Below the pieces are notes generated by a model that worked only from the letters and a program-made list of their open reading frames with translations, was not told the origin of the DNA and did not search any database. This document shows, piece by piece, positions 26,874-35,800 of a stretch of 64,000 nucleotides of DNA. Numbering within the stretch: position 1 is the first letter of the stretch; the number at the start of each line of letters is the position of its first letter. A program made the translations under genes and the position numbers. The DNA comes from an uncultured Bacteroidia bacterium (GTDB lineage: Bacteria > Bacteroidota > Bacteroidia > Bacteroidales > Prolixibacteraceae), in assembly GCA_903897145.1 (NCBI GenBank), contig CAIUAN010000040.1, positions 62,001-126,000 on the forward strand, given 5' to 3'.

Positions 26874-28292
26874 ATGAGTCACCTAAGAAAAATCAGTTTA
26901 AGCCTTATACTAGCGTTTAGTCTTGTCAACCTATCAGGTGCGACATTAAGTAAATCCATGCCGAGTAACGAAGCATCAAGAGACACCTCGATGGTGAAGC
27001 GTCTTGAGTGGTTTCAGGATATGAAGTTTGGACTCTTTGTCCATTTTGGAATGTATTCACAATGGGGTTGTGTCGAATCATGGCCAGTGGTTGAAGATGA
27101 TAAATGGGCAAGAACCGATGATGTAAAGGCTTGGACAGATCGCAATAAGGATTTTAGCTTGTTTAAGCGTGACTATTGGCAACTAAATAAAACCTTTAAT
27201 CCCACCAAGTTTGATCCTGATAAATGGGCGGATGCCGCGAAGTATGCTGGAATGAAATATTTTGTGTTCACCACGAAGCATCATGATGGCTTTTGTATGT
27301 ACGATACCCATCAGACAGATTTTAAGGTTACCGATCCCTCCTGCCCATTTCATGCCAATAAACGAAAAGATATTGCGAAAGAGGCGTTTGCGGCCTTTCG
27401 TAAAAAAGGTTTTGGCATTGGGGCCTACTATTCCAAGGCCGACTGGCACAGTCCATATTATTGGTTGCCTGATAGTTTGGGTCATGGGCGTCGGGCAAAT
27501 TACAATACATTAAAGCAGCCTGTTCCATGGGCAAAGTTTCAAAGCTTCGTTTACAAGCAAGTGGAAGAATTGACAACGGGCTATGGCGCAATTGATATCT
27601 TATGGCTCGATGCGGCTTGGACGCGCGCGCCTCATGAGGATTTGCACATGGATGATATCGCTGCAATGGCGCGAAAAAATCAGCCTGGGTTAATTATGGT
27701 GGACCGCAATGTTCGTGGAAAGAATGAAAATTATCGTACCCCGGAGCAAGAAGTGCCCGCTAAGCCATTAGAGTTTGTTTGGGAGACTTGCATGACCATG
27801 GGTGATCAATGGTCATTTAAGCCGGAGGATAAATACAAGTCAACTTTTCAGTTGGTTCAGCTACTGGTTGATATTGTAGCAAAAGGTGGTAACTTCTTAC
27901 TTAATATTGGTCCAGATAGTCATGGTGAGCTTCCTGCTGGAGCCTTGTCTAGGTTGCATGAGATGGGTGATTGGATGTCCGTAAATCAGGATGGCATTTA
28001 TGGTACGAGACCAATCGCACCTTATAAGGAAGGGAACATTGCTTTTACTTCGAAGCAGAATTTCGTTTATGCTTATTATTTAGCGGCGAAGGAAGAGACT
28101 AAATTACCAGCAGAGATACGGATTAAATCACTTCATCCAATGGCAGGAACCAAAGTGTACATGCTTGGGTATAAAAAGCCGCTAGATTGGACGTTGAAAA
28201 ACAATGAGATCGTTATTCAGGTTCCTGCTGATCTTCAAAAGTTACCTCCATGCAAAATTGCGTGGTGTGTGAAATTTCAACAGGTTCAATAG
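26874..28292 (+). CDS. GH29 alpha-L-fucosidase, secreted
   Basis: This 472-residue glycoside hydrolase family 29 enzyme removes terminal alpha-L-fucose with retention. A leader covers about residues 1-24. Family landmarks are MKFGLFVHFGMYSQWG, YFVFTTKHHDGFCMYDT and GIGAYYSKADW, with the catalytic nucleophile Asp most likely in IDILWLDAAW. LLNIGPDSHGELP is the usual end of the catalytic barrel, followed by a short beta domain. It is the second gene of a unit with the TonB receptor upstream and converges on the globin gene. Confidence 0.93.
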   Translation: MSHLRKISLSLILAFSLVNLSGATLSKSMPSNEASRDTSMVKRLEWFQDMKFGLFVHFGMYSQWGCVESWPVVEDDKWARTDDVKAWTDRNKDFSLFKRDYWQLNKTFNPTKFDPDKWADAAKYAGMKYFVFTTKHHDGFCMYDTHQTDFKVTDPSCPFHANKRKDIAKEAFAAFRKKGFGIGAYYSKADWHSPYYWLPDSLGHGRRANYNTLKQPVPWAKFQSFVYKQVEELTTGYGAIDILWLDAAWTRAPHEDLHMDDIAAMARKNQPGLIMVDRNVRGKNENYRTPEQEVPAKPLEFVWETCMTMGDQWSFKPEDKYKSTFQLVQLLVDIVAKGGNFLLNIGPDSHGELPAGALSRLHEMGDWMSVNQDGIYGTRPIAPYKEGNIAFTSKQNFVYAYYLAAKEETKLPAEIRIKSLHPMAGTKVYMLGYKKPLDWTLKNNEIVIQVPADLQKLPPCKIAWCVKFQQVQ

Positions 28293-28336
28293 GGAGCGTT
28301 TGTTTAAATAAAAAAGTATTTTAGAATAGAGGTGAT

Positions 28337-28771
28337 CTAATCTATTTTGGTATTTACCATCCAATACGAGAAGGTGTTGAGGTAGTCCCAGAATGATTTA
28401 ATCACCTCTTCTGGTAGGTCTAATTTAGATAAAACCTCGATATAGCACTCTAGCCAAACTTTTCGAGCATGTTCATCAATGGTAAATGGGGAATGACGGG
28501 CGGCTAACATTGGTCTTCCACGATTTTCGTTGTAGTAGGTATGTCCCCCGCAGATCTGAATAAAAAAGTCAGAAGAGCGTTGCTTGGCTTTTTCTAGTGC
28601 CTCGTCGATACGAGGGAAGAGATGCTTTACTTCGCTCTGGCTCAATAGGTCGTAATGATCACTGACGAGTTTTCTGATACCCTCTTCGTGAAGCAGGGCC
28701 AGAAAATCTTGAGTAGGGATTGTCACCGGAGGCCGTTGTCCAAATTCGTAGTGATTGATAGTAAAGTCCAT
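28337..28771 (-). CDS. Truncated haemoglobin (group II-like)
   Basis: This 144-residue truncated globin most resembles group II: the haem-proximal histidine lies in AARHSPFTID, preceded by GGHTYYNENRGRPML, and the group II tryptophan (G8) is in ARKVWLECY. These globins bind O2 or NO and are linked to respiration or nitrosative stress protection. No export signal is present. It is followed upstream on the same strand by a Tat-type exported protein gene 15 bases away. Confidence 0.85.
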   Translation of the reverse strand: MDFTINHYEFGQRPPVTIPTQDFLALLHEEGIRKLVSDHYDLLSQSEVKHLFPRIDEALEKAKQRSSDFFIQICGGHTYYNENRGRPMLAARHSPFTIDEHARKVWLECYIEVLSKLDLPEEVIKSFWDYLNTFSYWMVNTKID

Positions 28772-28786
28772 AATGTTTGGAGATGC

Positions 28787-29143
28787 TTAGATCTCCATTG
28801 TCATTCGTTCAGAGGCGATCATATAATATCGGGCAAATTTCTCGTCGTTCATATAATCATGAAGTTGAGTCTGCCATTTTTTAGCGCGCTCTGATAGTTG
28901 TACAATCTTTGTGTTGTTGGCAACATTCTCTGGATCCACTTTTTGCGTTTTTATGACTTCAATAAATTCGTCCATCCATTTTTCATAATGGGTCATAAAA
29001 GCTTTCTGATCCGGAGTAATGTTCATATCCTCTATCGATTCTTTAATATTCGCAGAGATCAGTGAGTTCGCCGTTAAAGTTGCACCAAGCGTAAACCCTA
29101 GTTTGCGTAAGAAACCTCTTCTTTTATCTTCGTAACCGTCCAT
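28787..29143 (-). CDS. Small twin-arginine exported hypothetical protein
   Basis: This 118-residue protein begins with a twin-arginine-type leader (DKRRGFLRKLGFTLGATLTANSLISA), indicating export of a folded protein, perhaps one holding a cofactor. The mature part is mainly helical and charged (EKWMDEFIEVIKTQK; ERAKKWQTQLHDYM), with no cysteine pair or obvious metal motif. I do not recognise a named family. It lies between the globin gene (15 bases after its stop) and the DUF6483-like gene (31 bases before its start). Confidence 0.65.
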   Translation of the reverse strand: MDGYEDKRRGFLRKLGFTLGATLTANSLISANIKESIEDMNITPDQKAFMTHYEKWMDEFIEVIKTQKVDPENVANNTKIVQLSERAKKWQTQLHDYMNDEKFARYYMIASERMTMEI

Positions 29144-29174
29144 AATTGTGATGATGTTTATTTAATGATAACAA

Positions 29175-29609
29175 TTAGCTCAATTTTTTGTTTGCGTTTA
29201 AATCCGCTACTTTTTTGCGAATTACTGATATGCGCTCTTCTCGTTTTTCTGACCATGTTCGGTCTTCTTTTTCAAGAAACTCGAGTAAAACTAACGATTT
29301 TTCATAGCATTTACTAGCTCTTTCTGGTTTTATTTGGGCGTCACAAAGCTCGCCTTCCGCAAAAAATAGTTCAGCTAAAACACTTAAGTGGCCATGCTGA
29401 TAGTGGTGTTCTTTGATAAGACCTGTTGTGAGCTTTTCATTCGATAAAGAGTGAAAAAATGCAGCATCTTTTCTCAAGAAATCCATGTATCCTCTTTCCA
29501 GAATTTTTTCGGCTTGCTCCAGATCCCCTTTTTTTAGTAGTCCTAGAATCATTGCAATTAATTCGCCAATCATCTCTACCATCCGAAGGATATAATCTTT
29601 CTGAAACAT
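29175..29609 (-). CDS. DUF6483-like helical protein
   Basis: This 144-residue cytoplasmic protein is nearly all helical and resembles DUF6483, a small family of unknown function. The N-terminus DYILRMVEMIGELIAMILGLLKKGDLEQAEKIL is typical. The rest reads like TPR-style helices (AELFFAEGELCDAQIKPERASKCYEKSLVLLEFLE). It is the first gene of a three-gene run with the Tat-type protein and the globin. Role unknown. Confidence 0.65.
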   Translation of the reverse strand: MFQKDYILRMVEMIGELIAMILGLLKKGDLEQAEKILERGYMDFLRKDAAFFHSLSNEKLTTGLIKEHHYQHGHLSVLAELFFAEGELCDAQIKPERASKCYEKSLVLLEFLEKEDRTWSEKREERISVIRKKVADLNANKKLS

Positions 29610-29806
29610 CTGATAACTCCGTTCAATTCGGATTCAAAATTACTACAATTCTGCCAAAGGAAAGCGCTGATGATCGATATTTCTTTTGATCGATCTTAGA
29701 TTGACTATTTTTTAACCTAATTATCTTATTTACAATCTTATTTCGCTCTAATTTTAAATAATTGAACCATTAAGGATCAAGAAAAAGTAGCTCGTATACC
29801 TGTATA

Positions 29807-29839
29807 GAAAAAAAAACGCTCCTCTTTTTAGGGAGGAGC
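29807..29839 (-). terminator. Hairpin terminator after the SusD remnant
   Basis: GCTCCTC (29818-29824) pairs with GAGGAGC (29833-29839); on the minus strand the stem is followed by a run of at least nine T. It lies 23 bases beyond the stop of the SusD 3' remnant and is what remains of that operon's end. Confidence 0.6.
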
Positions 29840-29862
29840 ATTTAATATTTGAATGTGGTCTA

Positions 29863-30040
29863 TTATTTACCTCCAGAGTAGCCTGGGTTTTGTTTAATTG
29901 ATCCACCGCTATTGTCGATTTCTGTTTGGAGAATTGGCATTACTCGGTGTACAGCTGGAACAAAGGTACGCTTTGGCTTGTAGTTGCCTTCAGCTGGAGC
30001 TGCATTGTAAATCCAAGCATTCACTTTTATAAATTGATTT
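29863..30040 (-). pseudogene. 3' remnant of a SusD/RagB gene
   Basis: Reading the minus strand, about 55 codons end with the typical C-terminus of SusD lipoproteins: KRTFVPAVHRVMPILQTEID, then SGGSIKQNPGYSGGK and a stop at 29863. This is not the C-terminus of the complete SusD gene at 31214-32785, so it belonged to a second SusCD-type locus. Its 5' part is missing; homology fades near 30040, just before the RAYT gene. The trailing terminator is retained. Confidence 0.7.
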
Positions 30041-30142
30041 TTAATTTTGGAATTCCGTATATTTAATGATTATGAAATCAGTTAACATAGCTTCGTCTTG
30101 CAAGGATATATAAACTGATTATAACATAATGTAAATTTTTAC

Positions 30143-30694
30143 ATGTCATCTGAAAATTACACCATCCAGGATCAGAATGCCCTTTACTTCCTGACTTTTA
30201 CCATTACTGAATGGGTGGATATTTTTACCAGAAGCTGTTATAAAGTTATTATCGTTGATTCATTAAATTATTGCATTGAAAATAAGGGCATGGTTGTTTA
30301 TGCGTGGTGTCTCATGTCAAACCATTTACACCTGGTAGCTAAGGCTAATGACGGTTTTCGGATGAGCGATATAATTAGGGATTTTAAAAAGTTTACAGCG
30401 AAAAAAGTAATTTTATCTATTAATCAAGAAAATGAAAGTAGAAAAGATTGGCTTCTTTACCGTTTCTCTTATGCCGGTAAGTTTGATAATCGGATTAAAA
30501 ACTATAAGGTATGGCAAGAAACGAGTCATCCTATACTTTTAGACACAAATTATTTGATAGAACAGAAGATCAACTATATCCATCAAAATCCCGTAAGAGC
30601 ATTGATTGTGCAAAATCCAGAAGATTATGTTTTTAGCTCTGCTTCTGATTATGCTGGGACAAAAGGAATTGTATTAGTTGACTGCGAAATCTGA
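30143..30694 (+). CDS. REP-associated tyrosine transposase (RAYT, Y1_Tnp)
   Basis: This 183-residue protein is an HUH-type Y1 transposase of the RAYT group, single-strand nucleases that move or maintain REP palindromes. The HUH motif is HLH in LMSNHLHLVAK (near residues 60-64). The C-terminal YIHQNPVRALIVQNPEDYVFSSASDY is highly typical of RAYTs. The frame is intact and of normal length. It is immediately followed by an array of REP-like palindromes with related cores. It interrupts an eroded polysaccharide-utilisation locus. Confidence 0.88.
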   Translation: MSSENYTIQDQNALYFLTFTITEWVDIFTRSCYKVIIVDSLNYCIENKGMVVYAWCLMSNHLHLVAKANDGFRMSDIIRDFKKFTAKKVILSINQENESRKDWLLYRFSYAGKFDNRIKNYKVWQETSHPILLDTNYLIEQKINYIHQNPVRALIVQNPEDYVFSSASDYAGTKGIVLVDCEI

Positions 30695-30695
30695 A

Positions 30696-30938
30696 TTTAT
30701 CCCACTCGTTTGCAACGAGGGGGATAAACATCGCAACTCAAGACCATTAACTACTTATTCCTCTCATTTCAAATGAGTGTATAATATTTTTTTCTAACGA
30801 TAGCTCCCCCTCGTTTGCAACGAGGGGTAAGTGGTTTGTCGTTTCAAACGATGTTAACTTCTAAATAAAAATCACCTAATTTAGGATTAAAAGGAGTTGC
30901 AAACTCAACACCATTCACCCCTCGTTGCAAACGAGGGG
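30696..30938. repeat. Array of REP-like palindromes linked to the RAYT
   Basis: Five palindromes occur in 243 bases. (1) 30696-30728: TTTATCCC, mismatch, CTCGTT, loop TGC, AACGAG, GGGATAAA. (2) 30763-30777: CTCATTT-C-AAATGAG. (3) 30807-30827: CCCCTCGTT, loop TGC, AACGAGGGG. (4) 30839-30851: TCGTTT-C-AAACGA. (5) 30918-30938: CCCCTCGTT, loop GCA, AACGAGGGG, i.e. copy 3 in inverted orientation. Units 3 and 5 flank a spacer of about 90 bases, resembling the paired BIME arrangement of enterobacterial REPs. Confidence 0.8.
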
Positions 30939-30946
30939 TATAGGAG

Positions 30947-31036
30947 AGTTTTTGCCAATTGGTCAAATTTCTGTGCGAAAACAGTGATAAAAGTGAAGAG
31001 AACCACAATTGCTAAAACGAGTTTTTTCATTACCAT
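30947..31036 (-). pseudogene. 5' remnant of a secreted glycosidase gene, probably GH27
   Basis: From an ATG at 31036 (or 31030) the minus strand encodes a complete Sec leader MKKLVLAIVVLFTFITVFAQ and then KFDQLAKT. In many Bacteroidota GH27 alpha-galactosidases this point is followed by PPMGWNSWN; here the frame runs directly into a REP palindrome and stops after 13 codons (TGA). About 30 codons survive. The gene is downstream of, and on the same strand as, SusCD. The GH27 assignment rests on only eight mature residues plus position and is tentative; that the gene is truncated is clear. Confidence 0.5.
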
Positions 31037-31121
31037 AGTTTTTTTTAAGATTGGGAATTAGATCAAGTCTATGCATAGTAGTTGGAATTCAGGTATATTT
31101 TATTGAAAACTTCAACCTCAG

Positions 31122-31164
31122 AAAAAAAGCGCTCCCCCTCAGTCAGTTTGCCTGGGAAGAGCGC
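31122..31164 (-). terminator. Hairpin terminator after susD
   Basis: GCGCTC (31129-31134) pairs with GAGCGC (31159-31164), extended by partly paired CCC/GGG; on the minus strand a run of seven T follows (31122-31128). It lies 50 bases after the susD stop and separates SusCD from the truncated glycosidase gene. Confidence 0.6.
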
Positions 31165-31213
31165 AATTTACTTTTTAAAATTTATTTATTTTGGGTTTGT
31201 CAACGATTTCTGA

Positions 31214-32785
31214 TTACCAACCTGCATTTTGCTTGTAGGCGCCGTTGCTAAGGGCGATTTCTTGCGGGTTAATTGGCCATACAAGATTTTTAGGCGCTGT
31301 AAAATGGCGGGCCGGCCAAACTTCCTGAATCGTGTATGGTGAACTAGGATTGGTTTTATCGGCATGAATCCGACCATGCAATGGTTGATTGATTTTGTCA
31401 TAGTCTCCCCAACGTTTCAGGTCCATATAACGGTCGCTCCATTCAATTGCAAGTTCAACACGGCGTTCATGTTTTAGATCAGCCATTGTTGGCGCTGCGA
31501 TAGAAGGCAATCCAGCACGGTTTCTTACCAGATTTAGCGGAGCTGCTGCGGCAGCATTCTGATTCATCTGAATTAAAGCTTCGGCCTTTAAAAGAAGTAT
31601 CTCGGCATAGCGCATAAGCGGGAAATTCAGGTAGGTAAACGGATAATTTCCATCATGACCGATAAACATATCGGAACCTGCAGTTCCAGTTCCGTAACTG
31701 TAAGGTTCCATAAATTTATTTTGCTGAAATCCTGTTGGACTATTCGTTGACCAATACTGCCTGGCGACACCGAAATAGGTGAATGTATCCCCAAATTTCA
31801 GGATAGTTGCTTCTCTGCGCGGATCTCCCGGCTCATATTCTTCATACAGCTCTTCAGTCGGTTGGCAATATCCCCAACCATTGAATTGTCCCCAACCCTG
31901 GTTTTCGAGACTAATTCCTGGAAATTCAGAACCTCCATTTGGTCCGGCGTTCACTGCCCAGATATATTCTGAAGACCAATTGTTCGGAATAGTGAATACC
32001 GACTTGTAGTCTGGAAGGAGTGAACGACCTCCAACATTGGTGATTGAATCGCACAATGCAGGTATTAGGGCCCATTTGGTATTGTCATACTGTGCCCAGT
32101 AAGTATAGGTTTTTGCCATATAGGCCCAGGCTGCAGCTTTATGTGCGCGACCGTAATCGGACGGACTGTATGACTGGAAGATAGGTAGCAGATTTGCAGC
32201 TTTTTGTAAGTCTGATATAATTTGTTTGTAGTTATCAATCACAGAAGGAAGCTGTGGAGGGACTCTTTTCTGATACAGCGGATTTTCAGGTCCATCGAAT
32301 GGGACGCCCTGATCTTTACTTCCCCAAATGTAAGCCAACCAGAAATGGTCAAATCCACGCATAAAATAGGCTTCACCTTTAGCCCGATTTTTCAGGTCAG
32401 ATGAAACAGTGGCCTGATCAATACCCGCGATAACCCAGTTGGCACTTGCCATCGCTGAGTAAAGAAATTGCCATGGTGTAGAGCTGTAATAACCGCTTCC
32501 GTTTCCTTGAGGCTGTAGATTCTTTAAAGCTACTGCTTCGCCATCATCATTACGACCTACAACCACATCGTCTGAAACAGATCCTTGCATAAAGAAAATA
32601 TTCTGTCCAAAAGTCTGCTCACTACTCATGTTTGCATACATGGCATTAGTCGCCCTGTTGATATCATCCGGAGTATGCCAAAAGAAGGCAGTAGTTGGAT
32701 TTCCCAAAGGTTTTACGTCAACAAAGTTCTTTGAACAGGACGTAACCAGGATTAGGGAGAGTAAGATGAAATATATCTTTTTCAT
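31214..32785 (-). CDS. SusD/RagB-family glycan-binding lipoprotein
   Basis: This 523-residue surface lipoprotein is the glycan- or nutrient-binding partner of SusC. Its leader ends in a lipobox-like VTSCSKN (lipid Cys near residue 17). The SusD fold is visible in TPDDINRATNAMYANM, AKGEAYFMRGFDHFWLAYIWG and the C-terminal RYAEILLLKAEALIQMNQ followed by LVRNRAGLP and the ending GAYKQNAGW. It lies 18 bases after susC and downstream of the iol operon. The neighbours suggest an inositol-containing ligand, but nothing in the sequence proves this. Confidence 0.93.
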   Translation of the reverse strand: MKKIYFILLSLILVTSCSKNFVDVKPLGNPTTAFFWHTPDDINRATNAMYANMSSEQTFGQNIFFMQGSVSDDVVVGRNDDGEAVALKNLQPQGNGSGYYSSTPWQFLYSAMASANWVIAGIDQATVSSDLKNRAKGEAYFMRGFDHFWLAYIWGSKDQGVPFDGPENPLYQKRVPPQLPSVIDNYKQIISDLQKAANLLPIFQSYSPSDYGRAHKAAAWAYMAKTYTYWAQYDNTKWALIPALCDSITNVGGRSLLPDYKSVFTIPNNWSSEYIWAVNAGPNGGSEFPGISLENQGWGQFNGWGYCQPTEELYEEYEPGDPRREATILKFGDTFTYFGVARQYWSTNSPTGFQQNKFMEPYSYGTGTAGSDMFIGHDGNYPFTYLNFPLMRYAEILLLKAEALIQMNQNAAAAAPLNLVRNRAGLPSIAAPTMADLKHERRVELAIEWSDRYMDLKRWGDYDKINQPLHGRIHADKTNPSSPYTIQEVWPARHFTAPKNLVWPINPQEIALSNGAYKQNAGW

Positions 32786-32803
32786 TTCTTAGTATATTAT
32801 AAA

Positions 32804-35800
32804 TTAAAAACTAACTTTTGCCCCAAGTGAAAGGGTTCTGGAAACGGGATATGTCCCGGCATCAAGTCCATGATTACTAACTTCAGGGTCCATGCCAGAG
32901 TACTTTGTGAAAGTTAAGAGATTTTCACCACTTACGTAAAGTCTTATTTGGCTACCCAGTATTTTTTTGTCCAGGGTATATCCAATCTGAAGATTTTTCA
33001 AACGTAGATAATCGCCGGATTCAAGATAGTAATCTGAGTTTGTTGTGAAGTTCTGATTCGTATCATTAACTGTCAGACGTGGAATTGTTGAATTGACATT
33101 GGTAGGAGACCATGCGTCAAGTATTTTATTCCAATGGTTGTATCCTGGTGTAGCTGCATTAAGCGTAGTTTCTTTCCATGCGTTAAATATTTTAACACCG
33201 CCTACTCCTTGAAAGAAAGCGTTGACATCCCAATTTTTCCATCTTGCGCCCAAAGAAAAACCGTAGGTAAGAGTAGGATTGTAAGAACCCATGTACTGTC
33301 TGTCATTAGCGTCAATAACCCCATCACCATTTTTATCAACAAACTTCAAGTCGCCTGCTACAGCATTGGGTTGGATACGGTTTCCATTTTTATCCACATA
33401 AGCAGCGGCTTCCTGGTTCGATTTAAATATTCCGTCTGTTTTGATCAACCAGTAAGAATAGTATGGTGTTCCGACTGCCGATCTGAATGGTATTAAGACA
33501 CCGGTCCTGTAGTTATCTCCGAAATTATAAGTAACGGTTGGATCAGAGCTTATAAAGGCGACTCTGTTTTTTAAAGTTGCAAAGTTTCCACCTAAATCAA
33601 TCTCGACCTCACCAATTTTTTGTGTCCATTTTGCAGAAAACTCAAATCCCTCGTTATTGATAGTACCCTGATTGATAAGCGGTGCCCCAACACCTGTAGA
33701 CTGAGTCCAACCCGTATCCTGTGGTTTGATCAGGTTAAAGGTGCTTTTCCAGAAATAATCCAGTGTGACATTTAGTCTTTTTTTGAATAAAGTTATGTCT
33801 GCACCTACGTCAGTTTGTCTGGAAGTTTCCCAGCTAAGATTTGGATTATAGGCGTTACCAATATAGGCAGTAGAACCCAAAGGTCCATTTATACCAACCT
33901 GATTAGCGCCTCCCTGAGATAATACCGGATAACCGTAACCTAAACCGATCGAACTAAGGTTCCCGATTTCTCCCCAGCTTGCACGAACTTTCAGAAGATT
34001 AATCAGAGATGATTTAAACCAGGGCTCGGAGGAAATTTTCCAGGCACCTGTTACTCCGGGGAATAATTTTGAACGATTGCCGGGAGCTAATCTTCCTGCT
34101 ATATCATTACGGTAACTTCCGGTCACAAAATAGCGGTCAGCATAACTGTAGGCAATACGGCCAATATAAGATACGTTCTTGTCCTCCCATTTATAATCTC
34201 CAGGGTGTGATTGGTCGAATATTGTTGCCTGGCCGAAAAATTGTGCCCATATTGCTTCAGAAGAGAAGCCCAAAGCACTCGCTGACATTCCCATACCTAG
34301 GTCATCTCTCGCCGTGGTTGAGATCATTGCGCTAATATTATGTCTGTCAAAAGTCCGGGTGTAATTAAGTGTATTTTCCAATAACCAGTTACGATTATAG
34401 CCTGCATTTTCGGAAAGACTATTTTGATCATATGGTTTCCCTGGTTCAGGTCGCCTTGGCGAAAAGAATTTGTTATAATTAGTTCCAAGACGGTATGAGA
34501 ATCTTGAAGTGAATTCTAGTCCTTTTACAATATTGGAAATACCCATTTCTGAGGTAGCCATGATGTCGCTGTTTCTCGAAAAGCCTTGATTTCTTAAAAG
34601 TGATGCTACCGGATTTACAATATCACCATAGGCTCCGAGATAAATGGAGCTGGGATCACCAGTACCGCCGAATGTTCCGTCAGGATTATAAATAGTAGCA
34701 TTACGCGGCATATAGATGGCCGAGATAATTGTACCATCGTAACCATTATTGGTTGAGGTTCCGCGACCTTCACTATTGTTCCAGAAGATAGATTCTTTGA
34801 ACTTCAGATATTTATTGACGGTATAAATAGCATTATACCGTGCAGATACATTTTTGTTGTATGTGTTCAAAAGCGTTCCTTCTTCATCTTCAGTGCGAAC
34901 CTGGAATAATGAAGAAAGTTTATCAGTACCCCCCGATAACGTAACAGTATGTCTTTGAACAGTTGCTGTACGGAAGATCGATTTAATCCAGTCTGTCCGT
35001 GTGATCTGGCCTGATGGGTTCTGAGCAGGATCCCATGCCGCGAGTCCTTGTTGCCCTGCATTTGCCCATGCCTGATTGGATACTTGTCCCTGCTGAGCAG
35101 CTGTTAATGATTCCGGTACTCTCCAGGCATTCTTGACTCCGTAAAATCCACTATAGTCAATTGATGTTTTACCAGCTTTAGCCTGACGGGTAGTAATAAG
35201 AATAACTCCGGCAGATCCGGCACTTGCACCATAAATTGCAGCTGACGCAGCATCCTTAAGTACGGTTATAGATTCTACATCCTGAGGATTAAAAGGGGCA
35301 CCTGGAACTCCGTCTACAACGTAAAGAACTGCTTCAGTGGCTGATCCGGTGCCGCGGATTGTCACTGACGGCCCAGCGGTTGGATCTCCACCATTATTCG
35401 TAATAGTTACACCTGGTATCCGACCCTGAATCATTGATTCCAGGTTAAAGGTGGGTGACTCCTTCAGCTGATCCATATTCTGGATAACAGAAACAGATGC
35501 CGAAAGGTCTTCCTTTTTGGTCGTACCATAACCAATTACAACAACATCATCAAGTTTCTTAATGTCTTCTGCAAGAACGACATTCACAACTTTTTGATTG
35601 GCTGCTTGCTGAACCGTGTTGTACCCAACAAATGAAAATAGTAAAGACGCTTTAGTATCTGGGACATCAAGGCTGTAATTACCTTCCATGTCAGTTACGG
35701 TTCCAGTTGTTGTCCCTTTTACAACGACAGTTACTCCTGGGACTGCTCCTCCTTTTACGTCGGTTACCTTTCCGGTTACTTTCACCGGCGCAGCATTAGC

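Larger units (their letters stand above)
30143..30938 (+). mobile_element. RAYT gene plus REP array as a unit
   Basis: The transposase gene and the palindromes form one element. On its right it abuts the coding sequence of a truncated secreted glycosidase gene at about 30947; on its left it lies about 100 bases from a truncated SusD gene. I see no target-site duplication, as expected for HUH elements. Confidence 0.65.

Noticed and set aside
29670-29702. GATCGAT...GATCGATC repeat upstream of the DUF6483-like gene
   Set aside because: Short, imperfect and at chance level in AT-rich DNA; no support as an operator.
30143-30694. RAYT as a classical IS200/IS605 transposase
   Set aside because: Its C-terminal NPVRALIV...PEDYVFSSASDY pattern and adjoining REP palindromes fit RAYT rather than IS200 TnpA, and no TnpB gene is present.
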